A stretch of 64,000 bases of DNA from Comamonadaceae bacterium (GCA_027486755.1 JAIXOM010000038.1:27964-91963); one strand, 5' to 3'. Counted from the first letter of the stretch, positions 51,943-62,399 are shown. Notes: a model not told the origin generated them from the sequence alone. A program made the numbers and translations.

Positions 51943-51958
51943 CTGGTCATTTAAACAG
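51943..51958. promoter_or_regulatory. LexA (SOS) box 2
   Basis: CTGGTCATTTAAACAG also fits CTG-N10-CAG. Its centre lies 19 bp from that of box 1, about two helical turns, on the same face of the DNA. Paired boxes are typical of lexA autoregulation. Confidence 0.8.
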
Positions 51959-52014
51959 TCGCCAAACCTGCCGACCGGCCTAAAAAGCGACCCTATCCAT
52001 CCAGGAGCCCCGCC

Positions 52015-52698
52015 ATGATCGAAGAGCCCCTAGACCCCAAACTCACCGCCCGCCAGCAACAGATCCTGGACCTGATTGAAACCGCCATCGCCCGCACTGG
52101 CGCACCGCCCACCCGTGCCGAGATCGCCAGCGAACTTGGCTTTAAGTCCGCCAATGCGGCCGAGGAGCATCTGCAAGCCCTGGCTCGCAAAGGCGTGATC
52201 GAGCTGGTCAGCGGCACCTCACGCGGCATACGGCTGCGCGGCAAAGCCTTGCGCTCCCTGCATGCCTCTCGCCTGGGCCAACTCACCCTGCCGCTGCCCC
52301 AGCTGGCCCAATTGGCCCTGCCCTTGATCGGCCGCGTGGCTGCCGGACACCCGATTTTGGCGCAGGAGCACATCGACCAGACTTTTCATGTCGAAGCCGG
52401 CCTGTTTCAACGCCAGCCTGACTACCTGCTCAGGGTGCGCGGCATGAGCATGCGCGACGCCGGCATCCTCGACGGCGACTTGCTAGCGGTGGCCCAGACC
52501 CGCGAGGCCCGCAATGGCCAGATCGTGGTGGCGCGCCTGGGCGAAGAGGTCACGGTCAAACGGTTCCGGCGCCAGGCCGACCACATCGAACTGCTACCCG
52601 AAAACCCCGAATTCCAGCCCATCATCGTGCGCCCGGGTGACAGCCTGGACATCGAAGGGCTGGCGGTTGGCCTGATACGCAACACCCCGCTGATGTAA
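52015..52698 (+). CDS. lexA: SOS-response repressor LexA
   Basis: The 227-residue protein has an N-terminal winged helix ([20 protein letters not shown], then [25 protein letters not shown]) and a C-terminal S24 peptidase domain. The self-cleavage bond is A110-G111 (RVAAGHP), and the Ser-Lys dyad is S145 ([10 protein letters not shown]) and K182 (VTVKRF). The linker contains an unusual run of Leu/Gln/Pro ([18 protein letters not shown], about 87-104), making the protein about 25 residues longer than E. coli LexA. Two LexA boxes precede it, and a small ORF follows within 10 bp. Confidence 0.97.
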   Translation: MIEEPLDPKLTARQQQILDLIETAIARTGAPPTRAEIASELGFKSANAAEEHLQALARKGVIELVSGTSRGIRLRGKALRSLHASRLGQLTLPLPQLAQLALPLIGRVAAGHPILAQEHIDQTFHVEAGLFQRQPDYLLRVRGMSMRDAGILDGDLLAVAQTREARNGQIVVARLGEEVTVKRFRRQADHIELLPENPEFQPIIVRPGDSLDIEGLAVGLIRNTPLM

Positions 52699-52708
52699 AG
52701 CCGGTGCC

Positions 52709-52906
52709 ATGCCTCGCCACAAAGTCGCCGCACAGAGCAAGGCGCCGGCGCCCCATCGGCCTGGCGTGGGCGCGGCAGCATTGCCCGCCTCGCCCGTCCC
52801 TGCGCGCCTATGGCTGCGCGCCGCCAGCGCCGCACTCATGGGCGGCTTGATGGGTCTGCTGATCGATGCACTGCTGCCAACAGACCGCGATAAAAAAAAT
52901 CACTAA
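52709..52906 (+). CDS. Small single-pass membrane protein downstream of lexA, function unknown
   Basis: The 65-residue ORF begins 10 bp after the lexA stop. Its first ~30 residues are Pro/Ala-rich with basic residues. A single predicted membrane segment (RAASAALMGGLMGLLIDALL, about 36-55) follows, then a charged tail PTDRDKKNH. No ribosome site is obvious except a weak GCCGGTG. If real, it would be cotranscribed with lexA and therefore SOS-inducible. I recognise no family; a chance ORF cannot be excluded. Confidence 0.45.
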   Translation: MPRHKVAAQSKAPAPHRPGVGAAALPASPVPARLWLRAASAALMGGLMGLLIDALLPTDRDKKNH

Positions 52907-53013
52907 CTGACACGCGTAGCCCCAGGTCGCCGCATCGTGGTGCCCCAGCGGCGCCCAGGCGACCACGGGCGCCTTGCGTCAGGCCTTCGAACTCCGGGGC
53001 GCTTGAAGGCACA

Positions 53014-54030
53014 ATGAGGATCATGAACATTGTGATCCTGGACGATTACCAAGACGCTGTGCGCAAGCTCAACTGCGCCTCCAAACTCGACGCCTATCCA
53101 GCCAAGGTCTTTACCAATACGGTCAGAGGCGTAGGCCAGTTGTCGGTGCGGCTCAAAGACGCAGAGGTGCTGGTCCTCATTCGCGAGCGAACCGCCATCA
53201 CGCGGCAACTGGTTGAAAAGCTGCCCCGACTCAAACTGATCTCGCAGACCGGCAAAGCCAGCGGCCACATTGATATCGCGGCCTGTACCGAACGCGGCAT
53301 CGCGGTCTCAGAAGGTCTGAGCGCCCCCACATCCACCGCTGAACTGACCTGGGCCCTGATCTTGGCGGCCATGCGCCGCATCCCGCAGTATGTGTCCAAT
53401 CTCAGGCATGGCGTGTGGCAACAGTCTGGGCTCAAAGCCGGGTCCATGCCGCCGAACTTTGGTCTGGGCACCGTCCTCAAGGGCCGGACGCTGGGTATCT
53501 GGAGCTACGGCAAGATCGGTCAAATCGTTGCCGGCTATGGCCGAGCCTTTGGCATGCGGGTCATGATCTGGGGCAGCGATCAGGCGCGCGCCCGCGCCAA
53601 GGCCGACGGCTATGAGGTCGCCGCCAGCCGGGCTGACCTGTTTGCCAACAGCGATGTGCTGAGCGTGCATTTGCGCTTAGCCGATGCCACCCGCAACTGC
53701 ATCACGCTCGAAGACCTGTCGCTGATGAAGACCACCGCCTTGCTGGTCAACACCTCGCGCGCCGAGTTGATCGAACCCGACGCCCTGATCGCAGCCTTGA
53801 ACCGGGGCCGGCCCGGCTTGGCCGCCATCGACGTCTTCGAGTCCGAACCCATCTTGCAGGGCCACGCCTTGCTGCGTCTGGAAAACTGCATCTGCACGCC
53901 ACACATCGGCTATGTGGAGCAGGACAACTACGAGCTCTATTTCGGCTCGGCCTTTGACAACGTGGTCAATTTCATCAAGGGCACACCGACCAACATCGTC
54001 AACCCGGGCGCGCTGCAGGTCCGGCGCTGA
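53014..54030 (+). CDS. D-2-hydroxyacid dehydrogenase family protein
   Basis: The 338-residue NAD-dependent oxidoreductase has the dinucleotide motif LGIWSYGKIGQIVAGYG (GxGxxG variant with Ser-Tyr), the catalytic Arg in VNTSRAELIEPDAL, a Glu in DVFESEPI and the catalytic His in CTPHIGYVE. The N-terminal substrate domain includes LKLISQTGKASGHIDIAACTERGI. The substrate is unknown; 3-phosphoglycerate, glycerate and other 2-hydroxyacids are possible. Start ATG 53014 or 53023 are both plausible. It lies 34 bp before the 3-hydroxyacyl-CoA dehydrogenase gene. Confidence 0.9.
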   Translation: MRIMNIVILDDYQDAVRKLNCASKLDAYPAKVFTNTVRGVGQLSVRLKDAEVLVLIRERTAITRQLVEKLPRLKLISQTGKASGHIDIAACTERGIAVSEGLSAPTSTAELTWALILAAMRRIPQYVSNLRHGVWQQSGLKAGSMPPNFGLGTVLKGRTLGIWSYGKIGQIVAGYGRAFGMRVMIWGSDQARARAKADGYEVAASRADLFANSDVLSVHLRLADATRNCITLEDLSLMKTTALLVNTSRAELIEPDALIAALNRGRPGLAAIDVFESEPILQGHALLRLENCICTPHIGYVEQDNYELYFGSAFDNVVNFIKGTPTNIVNPGALQVRR

Positions 54031-54064
54031 GGGCCAGCCCCTACCCCTGGGGGATAATGGAGGG

Positions 54065-55582
54065 ATGAATCCCACCTTCCCCACCATCGCGGTGATCGGT
54101 GCGGGCGCCATGGGACGCGGCATCGCTCAGATTGCCGCTCAAGCCGGCAGCCTGGTCCGACTTGTCGACAATCAAGCTGAAGCCAGCATCCAAGCCAAAG
54201 CGGCGCTGGCTGACCAATGGGACAAGCTGGCGGCCAAGGGCAAGCTCGACGCAGCCCAAGCCCAAGCCTGCAAAGACCGCATACAGCCCGGCACCCTAAG
54301 CGACTTGGCCGACTGCCAAATGGTGGTCGAGGCCATCGTCGAGCGCCTGGACGTCAAACGCAGCCTGTTCGCCCAAATCGAAGACATCGTTGCGCCCAGC
54401 ACGGTGCTGGCCACCAACACCTCCTCGCTGTCGGTCACCGCGATCGCGGCGGGGCTCAAGCGTCCGGGGCAGTTGGCAGGTTTCCATTTTTTCAATCCGG
54501 TGCCGCTGATGAAGGTGGTCGAGGTCATCGCCGGCCTGAAGACCGACCCCGCCGTGGCCCAAGGCCTGGCCCGCTATGCCCGCGAGATGGGGCACACGCC
54601 GGTGCAGGCGGCCGACACCCCCGGCTTCATCGTCAACCATGCAGGCCGCGGCTACAACACCGAAGCGCTGCGCATCGTCAGCGAGGGCGTGGCCGACTTT
54701 GCCACCATAGACCGCATCCTGCGCGACCAGGTCGGCTTCAAGCTCGGGCCCTTCGAGCTCATGGACCTGACGGCCCTGGACGTCTCCCACCCGGTGATGG
54801 AGTCGGTCTACAACCAGTACTACCAGGAGCCCCGCTACCGCCCCAGCGTCATCACCGCGCAGCGGCTGGCCGGCGGCGTACTCGGTCGCAAGACCGGTCA
54901 GGGCTTTTACAACTACCTTGACGGCAAGGCGCAAGTCCCTGCAGAAGCACCCGCGCCCGAAGTCAGCGACATGCCGCCGGTCTGGGTGTCCACCCGTGCG
55001 GCACGGCGCGCCGAACTGCTGCAGCTGCTCAAGGACCTGGGCGCCAAGATCGAGACCGGACAGTCCCCATCGGCACAGGCTTTGACGCTGGTGGCGCCGC
55101 TGGGCTTTGATGTCACCACCGTCGCGGTGGTCGAGCGGCTCGATCCGGCCCGCACCGTAGGTATCGACATGCTGATCGAAGACGCCGCCACCCGCAGACG
55201 GGTGCTGGCCAGCAACCCGGCCACGCGCGCTGACATGAAGGCCGCAGCCCATGCGCTGTTCGCCCGCGACGGCAAGCCGGTCAGCCTGATCCGCGACAGC
55301 GGCGGCTTTATCAGCCAGCGTGTGGTGGCCACCATCGTCAACATCGCCAGCGACATGTGCCAGCAAGGCATCTGCAGCCCGGCCGATCTGGAAACCGCCG
55401 TCACCCTGGGCCTGGGCTACCCGCTGGGCCCCCTGGCCATGGGCAACCGCTGGGGCCCGACCAATGTGTTGGAGGTCCTCTTTAACATGCAGACCGTCTA
55501 TGGCGATCCGCGCTATCGCCCCTCACCCTGGCTGCACCGCCGCGGCGCCATTGGCCTGTCCTTGTTGCAGGAAGAAAGTTAA
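54065..55582 (+). CDS. 3-hydroxyacyl-CoA dehydrogenase (PaaH/PaaC type)
   Basis: The 505-residue NAD enzyme has VIGAGAMGRGIAQIAAQAG (GxGxxG), NTSSLSVTAIA, the His/Asn catalytic pair in FHFFNPVPLMKVVEV, and a second 3HCDH C-terminal domain (VRDSGG-like segment IRDSGGFISQRVVATIVNIASD). The duplicated C-terminal domain is usual for the phenylacetate- or adipate-type dehydrogenases. Start ATG 54065 follows GGAGGG. It is followed 3 bp later by an enoyl-CoA hydratase, so the two form a beta-oxidation pair. Confidence 0.93.
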   Translation: MNPTFPTIAVIGAGAMGRGIAQIAAQAGSLVRLVDNQAEASIQAKAALADQWDKLAAKGKLDAAQAQACKDRIQPGTLSDLADCQMVVEAIVERLDVKRSLFAQIEDIVAPSTVLATNTSSLSVTAIAAGLKRPGQLAGFHFFNPVPLMKVVEVIAGLKTDPAVAQGLARYAREMGHTPVQAADTPGFIVNHAGRGYNTEALRIVSEGVADFATIDRILRDQVGFKLGPFELMDLTALDVSHPVMESVYNQYYQEPRYRPSVITAQRLAGGVLGRKTGQGFYNYLDGKAQVPAEAPAPEVSDMPPVWVSTRAARRAELLQLLKDLGAKIETGQSPSAQALTLVAPLGFDVTTVAVVERLDPARTVGIDMLIEDAATRRRVLASNPATRADMKAAAHALFARDGKPVSLIRDSGGFISQRVVATIVNIASDMCQQGICSPADLETAVTLGLGYPLGPLAMGNRWGPTNVLEVLFNMQTVYGDPRYRPSPWLHRRGAIGLSLLQEES

Positions 55583-55585
55583 GCC

Positions 55586-56365
55586 ATGGCCGCCTCACTC
55601 AAGAGCACCAGCGACGGCGCCACCCTGATCCTGACCATCAGCAATCCCGAGCAGCACAACGCCCTGGGGCCTGATATTTATGCAGCCGGCGTGGAGGCCA
55701 TCAACGCGGCCGAGACCAACCCCGATGTACGCAGCGTGGTGATCACTGGCGAAGGCAGCCTGTTCAGCTCCGGAGGCAATTTGCGCCGTCTGCAGGCCGT
55801 GCGGCAGGGACAGCTGGACCTGCAGCGCCAAACCCTTGAGAGCCTGAACAGCTGGGTCGAGGGCATACGCAGCTTTCCCAAGCCCGTCATTGCAGCGGTC
55901 GAGGGCGGGGCCGTCGGTGCAGCGTTTTCACTGGCGCTGGCCTGCGACTACATGGTGGCCGCCGACAACGCCTACTTCTTCATGGCGCACAGCAAAGTCG
56001 GGCTTTCACCCGACGGTGGTGGTGCCTGGCAACTGGCGCGCGCCCTGCCGCGGGCGCTGGTCACCGACGCGCTCATGCGCGGCACCCGGCTGAACGCCGA
56101 CCTGCTGGCCCGTCACGGCCTGATCCACCAACTCGTTCCCCCCGGTCAGGTGCTGGGCAGCGCCTTGGCCTTGGCCACCGAACTCAACACCCGCGCCAGC
56201 AATGTGATGGCCGGCATCAAGGAGCTGGTCGACACAGCAGAAAACCAGGACTTCAGCGCCTACCTGATTCAGGAGCGTGAGCTGTTCATGCGCAACCTGG
56301 TTCACAACAACGCCGGCGAGGGCATCAGTGCGTTTCTCGAAAAACGACCTGCGCGCTTTCAATAG
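55586..56365 (+). CDS. Enoyl-CoA hydratase/isomerase
   Basis: The 259-residue crotonase-fold protein has ISNPEQHNALGPDIYAAG, the oxyanion-hole segment GEGSLFSSGGNLRRL, and EGGAVGAAFSLALACDYMVAADNAYFFMAHSKVGLSPDGGGAWQLAR (46 residues, about 108-153). In that stretch the usual catalytic Glu positions are partly replaced (GAVGAAFS, VGLSPDGGG), with Asp instead of Glu at the second site, so it may be an isomerase or another crotonase activity rather than a plain hydratase. It follows the dehydrogenase by 3 bp. Confidence 0.88.
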   Translation: MAASLKSTSDGATLILTISNPEQHNALGPDIYAAGVEAINAAETNPDVRSVVITGEGSLFSSGGNLRRLQAVRQGQLDLQRQTLESLNSWVEGIRSFPKPVIAAVEGGAVGAAFSLALACDYMVAADNAYFFMAHSKVGLSPDGGGAWQLARALPRALVTDALMRGTRLNADLLARHGLIHQLVPPGQVLGSALALATELNTRASNVMAGIKELVDTAENQDFSAYLIQERELFMRNLVHNNAGEGISAFLEKRPARFQ

Positions 56366-56427
56366 AGTCGCCGGGGCGTCAGACAGGCGCCCCATACCGC
56401 TTTGATCAGTCACCGAAACGACAGCCC

Positions 56428-57153
56428 ATGGACGATCCCATTCTTACGATAGAAGAAAGGTCGGCAATCAATGCCGGCCTCTGGTTTTCTTCCCTTTCAC
56501 CCTCCCTGCGACACGACATTCTCCGATGCGCTTACGTCAAACGCTACCGAGACGGCGACCTGATCGCCGCTCGCGGCGACACGCCCCAGGAATGGATGGC
56601 ATGCGCCAAGGGTGCGGTGCGGGTGAGCTCTACCTCGGTGACGGGCAAGCAAATCATCCTGACCTATATCGAGCCAGGCATTTGGTTTGGCGATGTATCG
56701 ATCTTCGACGGCGATGCGCGCACCCACGACGTCTACTCCCATGGCGAGACCACCTTGCTGTGCGTGGCCCGCGCCGACTTTCAGAAAGTGCTGACACAGC
56801 ACGTCGAGTTCTACCAAGCCATGCTGCGCCTCAATGCCCGCCGCATCCGCCAACTCTACGGTCTGGTCGAAGACCTCAACACCCTGCCCCTGCGCGCCCG
56901 CCTGGCCAAACAACTGGTACACCTGGTGCGCAGCTATGGCGTGCCCTGCCTGTCCGACAGCAGCGATACCCGCATCGGCCTGCAACTGGCTCAGGAAGAA
57001 TTGGCGCAATTGCTGGGGGCCTCGCGCCAGCGGGTCAATCAGGAACTCAAGGCCATGGAGCGAGAGGGCATCATCCGCATCGAGCCGGCCGGCTTGGTGG
57101 TGCGCGATCGGCAGGCGCTGACACGGATCGGCGAGGCCGAGGTCGATCGCTGA
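56428..57153 (+). CDS. Crp/Fnr-family transcription regulator
   Basis: The 241-residue protein has an N-terminal cyclic-nucleotide-type beta barrel (DGDLIAARGDTPQEWMACAKGAVRVSS, IEPGIWFGDVSIFDG) and a C-terminal winged helix with LAQEELAQLLGASRQRVNQELKAMEREGIIRIE. No Fnr-type N-terminal cysteine cluster is present. The effector is unknown. It lies among fatty-acid oxidation genes on the same strand (62 bp after the hydratase, 88 bp before the kinase), so it probably regulates them. Confidence 0.9.
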   Translation: MDDPILTIEERSAINAGLWFSSLSPSLRHDILRCAYVKRYRDGDLIAARGDTPQEWMACAKGAVRVSSTSVTGKQIILTYIEPGIWFGDVSIFDGDARTHDVYSHGETTLLCVARADFQKVLTQHVEFYQAMLRLNARRIRQLYGLVEDLNTLPLRARLAKQLVHLVRSYGVPCLSDSSDTRIGLQLAQEELAQLLGASRQRVNQELKAMEREGIIRIEPAGLVVRDRQALTRIGEAEVDR

Positions 57154-57241
57154 ACTCTCCGTCTCACAGCCTGTGGGCCGGCTACACCAAGGCGCTAGCC
57201 CTGCCCCTGCGTCCGCGCGCGCCGAGGGAACTTTGCCAGCC

Positions 57242-58330
57242 ATGAATCACCAAGACACCTACAGCGGCACCAAGCCGGTGAGCGAGCAGCATCTCATTGA
57301 CCTGCCGGCCCTGGCACGCTATCTTGAAGCCCATTTGCCCGGCTTTGCCGGTCCGCTGCAGGCCGAACTCTTCAAGGGCGGGCAATCCAACCCCACCTAC
57401 AAGCTCAGTACACCGGGCCGGTCCTATGTGATGCGATCCAAACCGGGGCCTGCGGCCAAGCTCTTGCCCTCGGCCCATGCCATTGAGCGCGAATTTCGCG
57501 TCATGCACGCACTGGCGGGCAGTGAAGTACCGGTGGCACACATGCTGTGCCTGTGCGAAGACGAGGGCATCATCGGCCGCGCCTTCTATGTGATGGAGTT
57601 CGTGCAAGGACGGGTGTTCTGGGACCAGTCGCTGCCCGGCATGAGCCCTGCCGAACGCGGCGCTATCTACGGCGAGATGAACCGGGTGATCGCCGCCCTG
57701 CACAGGGTCGACTTTGCCGCCATCGGTCTGAGCGACTACGGCCGGCCCGGTAACTATTTTGAGCGTCAGATCGGCCGCTGGAGCAAGCAATACGCTGCCT
57801 CCATCACCCAGCCGATTGCGGCCATGGACGCACTGATCGACTGGCTGCCGCGCAGCATACCCGCGGCGGCGCGCGACGAGGCGCAGGTGTCCATCGTGCA
57901 TGGTGACTATCGGCTCGACAACCTGATGTTCCACCCCAGCGAGCCCCGAGTGATTGCGGTGCTGGACTGGGAGTTGTCGACGCTGGGTCACCCGATGGCC
58001 GACTTTGCCTATCACTGCATGTCTTGGCACATCAGCCCCGGCGTGTTCCGCGGCATCGGCGGGCTGGACATTGCCAGCCTGGGCATCCCCGACGAAAACC
58101 AATACCTGCGCAGCTACTGCGAGCGCACCCAGACCGCGCCCCCCACAGCGGCCGAGTGGAACTTCTACTTGGCCTACAACCTGTTTCGCATCGCCGCCAT
58201 CCTTCAAGGCATTGCCAAACGCGCCGAAGACGGTACTGCCTCCAGCGACCAGGCCAAGGCCTCGGGAGCAGGCGCACGCCCGCTGGCCGAACTCGCCTGG
58301 CAATTCGCCCAACGCGCAGGCGCCCACTGA
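57242..58330 (+). CDS. APH-type phosphotransferase (ACAD10/11-like)
   Basis: The 362-residue kinase-fold protein has [11 protein letters not shown], the catalytic loop [17 protein letters not shown] (HGDxxxxN) and the metal Asp in [21 protein letters not shown]. This is the pattern of kinases linked to acyl-CoA dehydrogenases, as in eukaryotic ACAD10/11, which phosphorylate 4-hydroxyacyl-CoAs. The acyl-CoA dehydrogenase gene starts 26 bp later, supporting that role. Start ATG 57242; the upstream open frame to 57173 is not needed. Confidence 0.9.
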   Translation: MNHQDTYSGTKPVSEQHLIDLPALARYLEAHLPGFAGPLQAELFKGGQSNPTYKLSTPGRSYVMRSKPGPAAKLLPSAHAIEREFRVMHALAGSEVPVAHMLCLCEDEGIIGRAFYVMEFVQGRVFWDQSLPGMSPAERGAIYGEMNRVIAALHRVDFAAIGLSDYGRPGNYFERQIGRWSKQYAASITQPIAAMDALIDWLPRSIPAAARDEAQVSIVHGDYRLDNLMFHPSEPRVIAVLDWELSTLGHPMADFAYHCMSWHISPGVFRGIGGLDIASLGIPDENQYLRSYCERTQTAPPTAAEWNFYLAYNLFRIAAILQGIAKRAEDGTASSDQAKASGAGARPLAELAWQFAQRAGAH

Positions 58331-58356
58331 CAAGTACAACACCAGGAGATACGTTC

Positions 58357-59616
<1,260 letters not shown>

Positions 59617-59694
59617 GCCCAGTACCCGCGGCCCTGGCTCAAGCAGTCTGGCAAGGGCGGGGGGCGCCCCATCGACGGGCGGCCAAAGCCGCGG

Positions 59695-60207
59695 CTAGGC
59701 TCCCTCAGGCGAACCAGAGGCTGACTCGTCAGCCTCAAGATTGGCGATCATGTGCAGCATGGTGCGCCGCAGGGCCGCCACCTCTTGGGTCGACAAGCCA
59801 TTGACGGCCACCGCATTGACCTGCTCGGCCAGCGGCACCAAGTTGGCCTTGAGGGCGCGCCCCTTGGGCGTCAGGCAAACGCTGAGGTTGCGCATATTGC
59901 CGGCCAATTTTTGACGGGTAATAAAACCGGCTTTTTCCATCGCCATCAAGGCGCTGTAGGTGGTGGGCTCGCTCACCCCCGCCAGCTCACTGAGCTCGCG
60001 CTGGGTAATGCCTTCGCGCTCCCACAGGATGCGCAAAAACGCCCACTGACCGATCGAGACCGAATGCTCAGCCAGCCGGATCTGCATCGCCCTTTGAATG
60101 GTGCGCAGCAGATCCTTGACCACATGGGCCATGCGGTCGTTGGGCACAGCCTCGCGCCACTTGCGCAGGCCCTGCAGGGATGTGGCGGCACTGTCTTTCT
60201 GGGTCAT
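59695..60207 (-). CDS. MarR-family transcription regulator
   Basis: The 170-residue protein has a central winged helix (ISIGQ-like SVSIGQWAFLRILWEREGITQRELSELAGVSEPTTYSALMAMEKAGFI, about residues 47-95) typical of MarR dimers, then NLSVCLTPKGRALKANLVPLAEQV. The ligand is unknown. It converges with the acyl-CoA dehydrogenase gene. The 416 bp upstream (60208-60623) hold no clear gene. Confidence 0.9.
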   Translation of the reverse strand: MTQKDSAATSLQGLRKWREAVPNDRMAHVVKDLLRTIQRAMQIRLAEHSVSIGQWAFLRILWEREGITQRELSELAGVSEPTTYSALMAMEKAGFITRQKLAGNMRNLSVCLTPKGRALKANLVPLAEQVNAVAVNGLSTQEVAALRRTMLHMIANLEADESASGSPEGA

Positions 60208-60623
60208 GGCTTGATCTCGCTAAGGCGCCGGGCCTGCAGCCGGCTGAACTTGCAGCCCCGCGATTTTATCCAGGGCCTTTTATCCCGAGGGCTGTCAGAC
60301 AGAGGCTCGACCTTGCCGAGCCGGTCTCTGATTTTGGTGTCGAGCCGTAACAAGCGTGCCTGAACTTGTGCGAGAACTACCCCCTGCATCGTTTGCTTAC
60401 ACCGGCGGCTGAGCCAGGCTTCCAAGCCCAGCTATTGCCCTTAGTATTCGGCCCAACGCTGAGCCTGCAAGAGGCCCCGGAGCACAAAACCAGCCCGGTC
60501 AAGAGCAGCGTCCCCAACCCTGCATCCAGCGCAGACGCCCAGCCCATAGGGGCTCCGTCCGCGCAAGGGCGCAGCCTTGTCTGACGAAAAACGAGCAAGT
60601 GTCTGACCGACGCTTGAACCTGC
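60208..60623. other. 416-bp intergenic region between the MarR and chitinase genes
   Basis: The flanking genes are divergent, so their promoters should lie here. The best short ORF is 60366-60584 (+), with a GTG start and a Pro/Ala/Ser-rich translation that resembles nothing known. I see no convincing operator palindrome or RNA gene. Confidence 0.5.
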
Positions 60624-62399
60624 ATGACCTACTCTTCGCAAATCCGTCCTAGCCCCTCCACCACCCAAGGCTCGAGCTCTACCCCGAGCCGACCCCGCCT
60701 GAAAACCCTGGCCTTCGCCGCCGCCCTCGCCACCACCTTGTGTGCCGCCAGCCTTGGCCAGGCGGCCGAGGTCGCGCCCTACTTTCAAAGCTGGGGCCCA
60801 GGCACCCTCACGGCTGCCCAGAAAAATGTTGGCCTGAGCAGCGCCACCCTGGCTTTTGGCATCACCCGCGGCAGCTGCGCGCTCGATACCACCCTCACCA
60901 ATATGCTGCCCGATGCACGCAACTTCGTTACCCAGGGTGGCAAGCTGATCGTCTCGATGGGCGGAGCCGATGGCATCTACGCCGAAGTCTCCTGCACCGA
61001 CGACCAGTTGCTGGCCCTGCTGGACAAACTCATCACCGATTCAGGCACCCGCCGCATCGACTGGGATGTCGAAGGCACACAGCTGAGCAATGTCGACGCC
61101 ACCGCAAGGCGCAACCGGGTGCTGGTGCGCCTGCAGGCCAAATACCCTGACCTCTACACCTCGTTCACCTTGCCGGCCTGGTTCCGCGGCGTCAACGATG
61201 CCAGCTTGAACCTGATCAAAGGAGCGGTGGCCGCCGGCGTCAAGGTCAGCATGATCAACGCCATGACCATGACCTTCGGCGCCGATAACGTCAAGACCAT
61301 GATCTCGCCGTCCAACCTGGCGCAGGCTTCGATCGTGTCCTTCAAGGCCACAGCCGACCAGATCCAGCTGATCTTCCCGAGCAAGACCCGCGCACAAATC
61401 CACGCCATGATGGGCATCACCCCCATGATCGGCTGGAACGACGACTGGACCGTCTTTACCCTGGCCGACGCACAAACCATTGCTGATTTCGTCAAAGCCA
61501 ATGGCATCGGCTTGCTGTCCTACTGGTCCTTCAACCGTGACATCGCGCAAAGCAGCACCGGCTTGACGCCGATCAATACCTACAGCGGCGTTGCTCAAAG
61601 CGCCTACCAGTTCCTGAACATCTTCAAGTCCGCGCAGACTGCACCCGCACCCGCACCCGCACCCGCACCCGCACCCGCACCCGCACCCGCTCCTGCTCCT
61701 GCTCCTGCACCTGCACCTGCACCTGCTCCTGCACCTGCACCTGCACCTGCACCTGCACCTGCTCCTGCGTGCATCAGCTCGGCGGCCGCCTGGACTCAGG
61801 GGCAGAACTATCCGGCCGGTAGCGTCGTCTCGTATGGCGGGCTGCTCTACTTGGCCAAATACGCCAACCCGGGCTACATCCCCAACGTCAGCACCTACTA
61901 CTGGAGCGCCTACAACTGCAACAGCCTCAGCGCAGCGCCGGTGTGCAGCAGCACTGTCAGCAGCTGGACCCAGGGCCTGTCCTACCCGGTCGGGGCAGTC
62001 GTCAACTACAGCAGCTCACGGTACATCGCCAAGTACGCCAACCCCGGCTACAACCCCACCGTGAGCTCCTACTATTGGGCCTCCTACGCCTGCAATGGGA
62101 CGGGCACTGCACAGACCTGCAGCAAGCCGATTGCGGCCTGGGTGCAAGGCACTAGCTATGCCGCCGGCGCAGTGGTCAGCTACAACCGCTTGCAGTACTT
62201 CGCCAAGTACGCCAACCCGGGCTATAACCCCAGCATCAGCACCTATTACTGGGCGCCGGTCGCAGCCTGGGTACAAGGCAAGTCCTATGCGGCAGGCAAT
62301 GTGGTGAGCTACAGCGGCGCGACCTACCAGGCCAAGTACGCCAACCCGGGCTACAACCCCACCATCAGCACCTACTACTGGACCAAGCTGGGTTGCTGA
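60624..62399 (+). CDS. Secreted GH18 chitinase with Pro-Ala linker and four tandem binding repeats
   Basis: The 591-residue protein has an export signal (LAFAAALATTLCAASLGQA, about 29-47), a GH18 catalytic domain (about 50-330) with SMGGADG and the catalytic DxDxE in RRIDWDVEGTQ (D146, D148, E150), and SYWSFNRD near the domain end. A (PA)n linker of about 50 residues follows. The C terminus has four copies of a unit of about 45 residues, AWxQGxxYxxGxVVxY...AKYANPGYNPxxSxYYW, resembling CBM5/12 chitin-binding domains but with KYANPGYNP in place of WWTxGxxP. No clear ribosome site precedes ATG 60624. Chitin as substrate is inferred. Confidence 0.9.
   Translation: MTYSSQIRPSPSTTQGSSSTPSRPRLKTLAFAAALATTLCAASLGQAAEVAPYFQSWGPGTLTAAQKNVGLSSATLAFGITRGSCALDTTLTNMLPDARNFVTQGGKLIVSMGGADGIYAEVSCTDDQLLALLDKLITDSGTRRIDWDVEGTQLSNVDATARRNRVLVRLQAKYPDLYTSFTLPAWFRGVNDASLNLIKGAVAAGVKVSMINAMTMTFGADNVKTMISPSNLAQASIVSFKATADQIQLIFPSKTRAQIHAMMGITPMIGWNDDWTVFTLADAQTIADFVKANGIGLLSYWSFNRDIAQSSTGLTPINTYSGVAQSAYQFLNIFKSAQTAPAPAPAPAPAPAPAPAPAPAPAPAPAPAPAPAPAPAPAPAPACISSAAAWTQGQNYPAGSVVSYGGLLYLAKYANPGYIPNVSTYYWSAYNCNSLSAAPVCSSTVSSWTQGLSYPVGAVVNYSSSRYIAKYANPGYNPTVSSYYWASYACNGTGTAQTCSKPIAAWVQGTSYAAGAVVSYNRLQYFAKYANPGYNPSISTYYWAPVAAWVQGKSYAAGNVVSYSGATYQAKYANPGYNPTISTYYWTKLGC
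61640..61770. repeat. Hexanucleotide microsatellite coding the Pro-Ala linker
   Basis: The DNA is a run of about 20 hexamers, first CACCCG, later CACCTG or CTCCTG, coding alternating Pro and Ala. Such a run can change length by slippage in units of six bases without breaking the frame. Confidence 0.9.
61790..62396 (+). repeat. Four sugar-binding-like repeat modules in the chitinase
   Basis: Modules start at about 61790, 61966, 62137 and 62266. All contain close DNA variants of GCCAAGTACGCCAACCCGGG. Modules 1-3 are separated by Cys-containing spacers (NCNSLSAAPVC, CNGTGTAQTC), but modules 3 and 4 are fused directly (YYWAPVAAWVQG), as if a spacer had been lost in the latest duplication. Confidence 0.85.

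Noticed and set aside
54296..55366. 356-codon minus-strand frame opposite the 3-hydroxyacyl-CoA dehydrogenase
   Set aside because: It is a shadow ORF; the plus strand carries complete, motif-rich coding sequence.
57182..58342. 386-codon minus-strand frame opposite the APH-type kinase
   Set aside because: It is a shadow ORF in a GC-rich region with no domain signature.
60366..60584. 72-codon plus-strand ORF upstream of the chitinase
   Set aside because: It has a GTG start without a ribosome site and low-complexity Pro/Ser/Ala sequence; nothing supports it.
61640..61770. CRISPR-like regular repeat
   Set aside because: The repeats are 6 bp, contiguous and in frame, coding Pro-Ala; there are no spacers.
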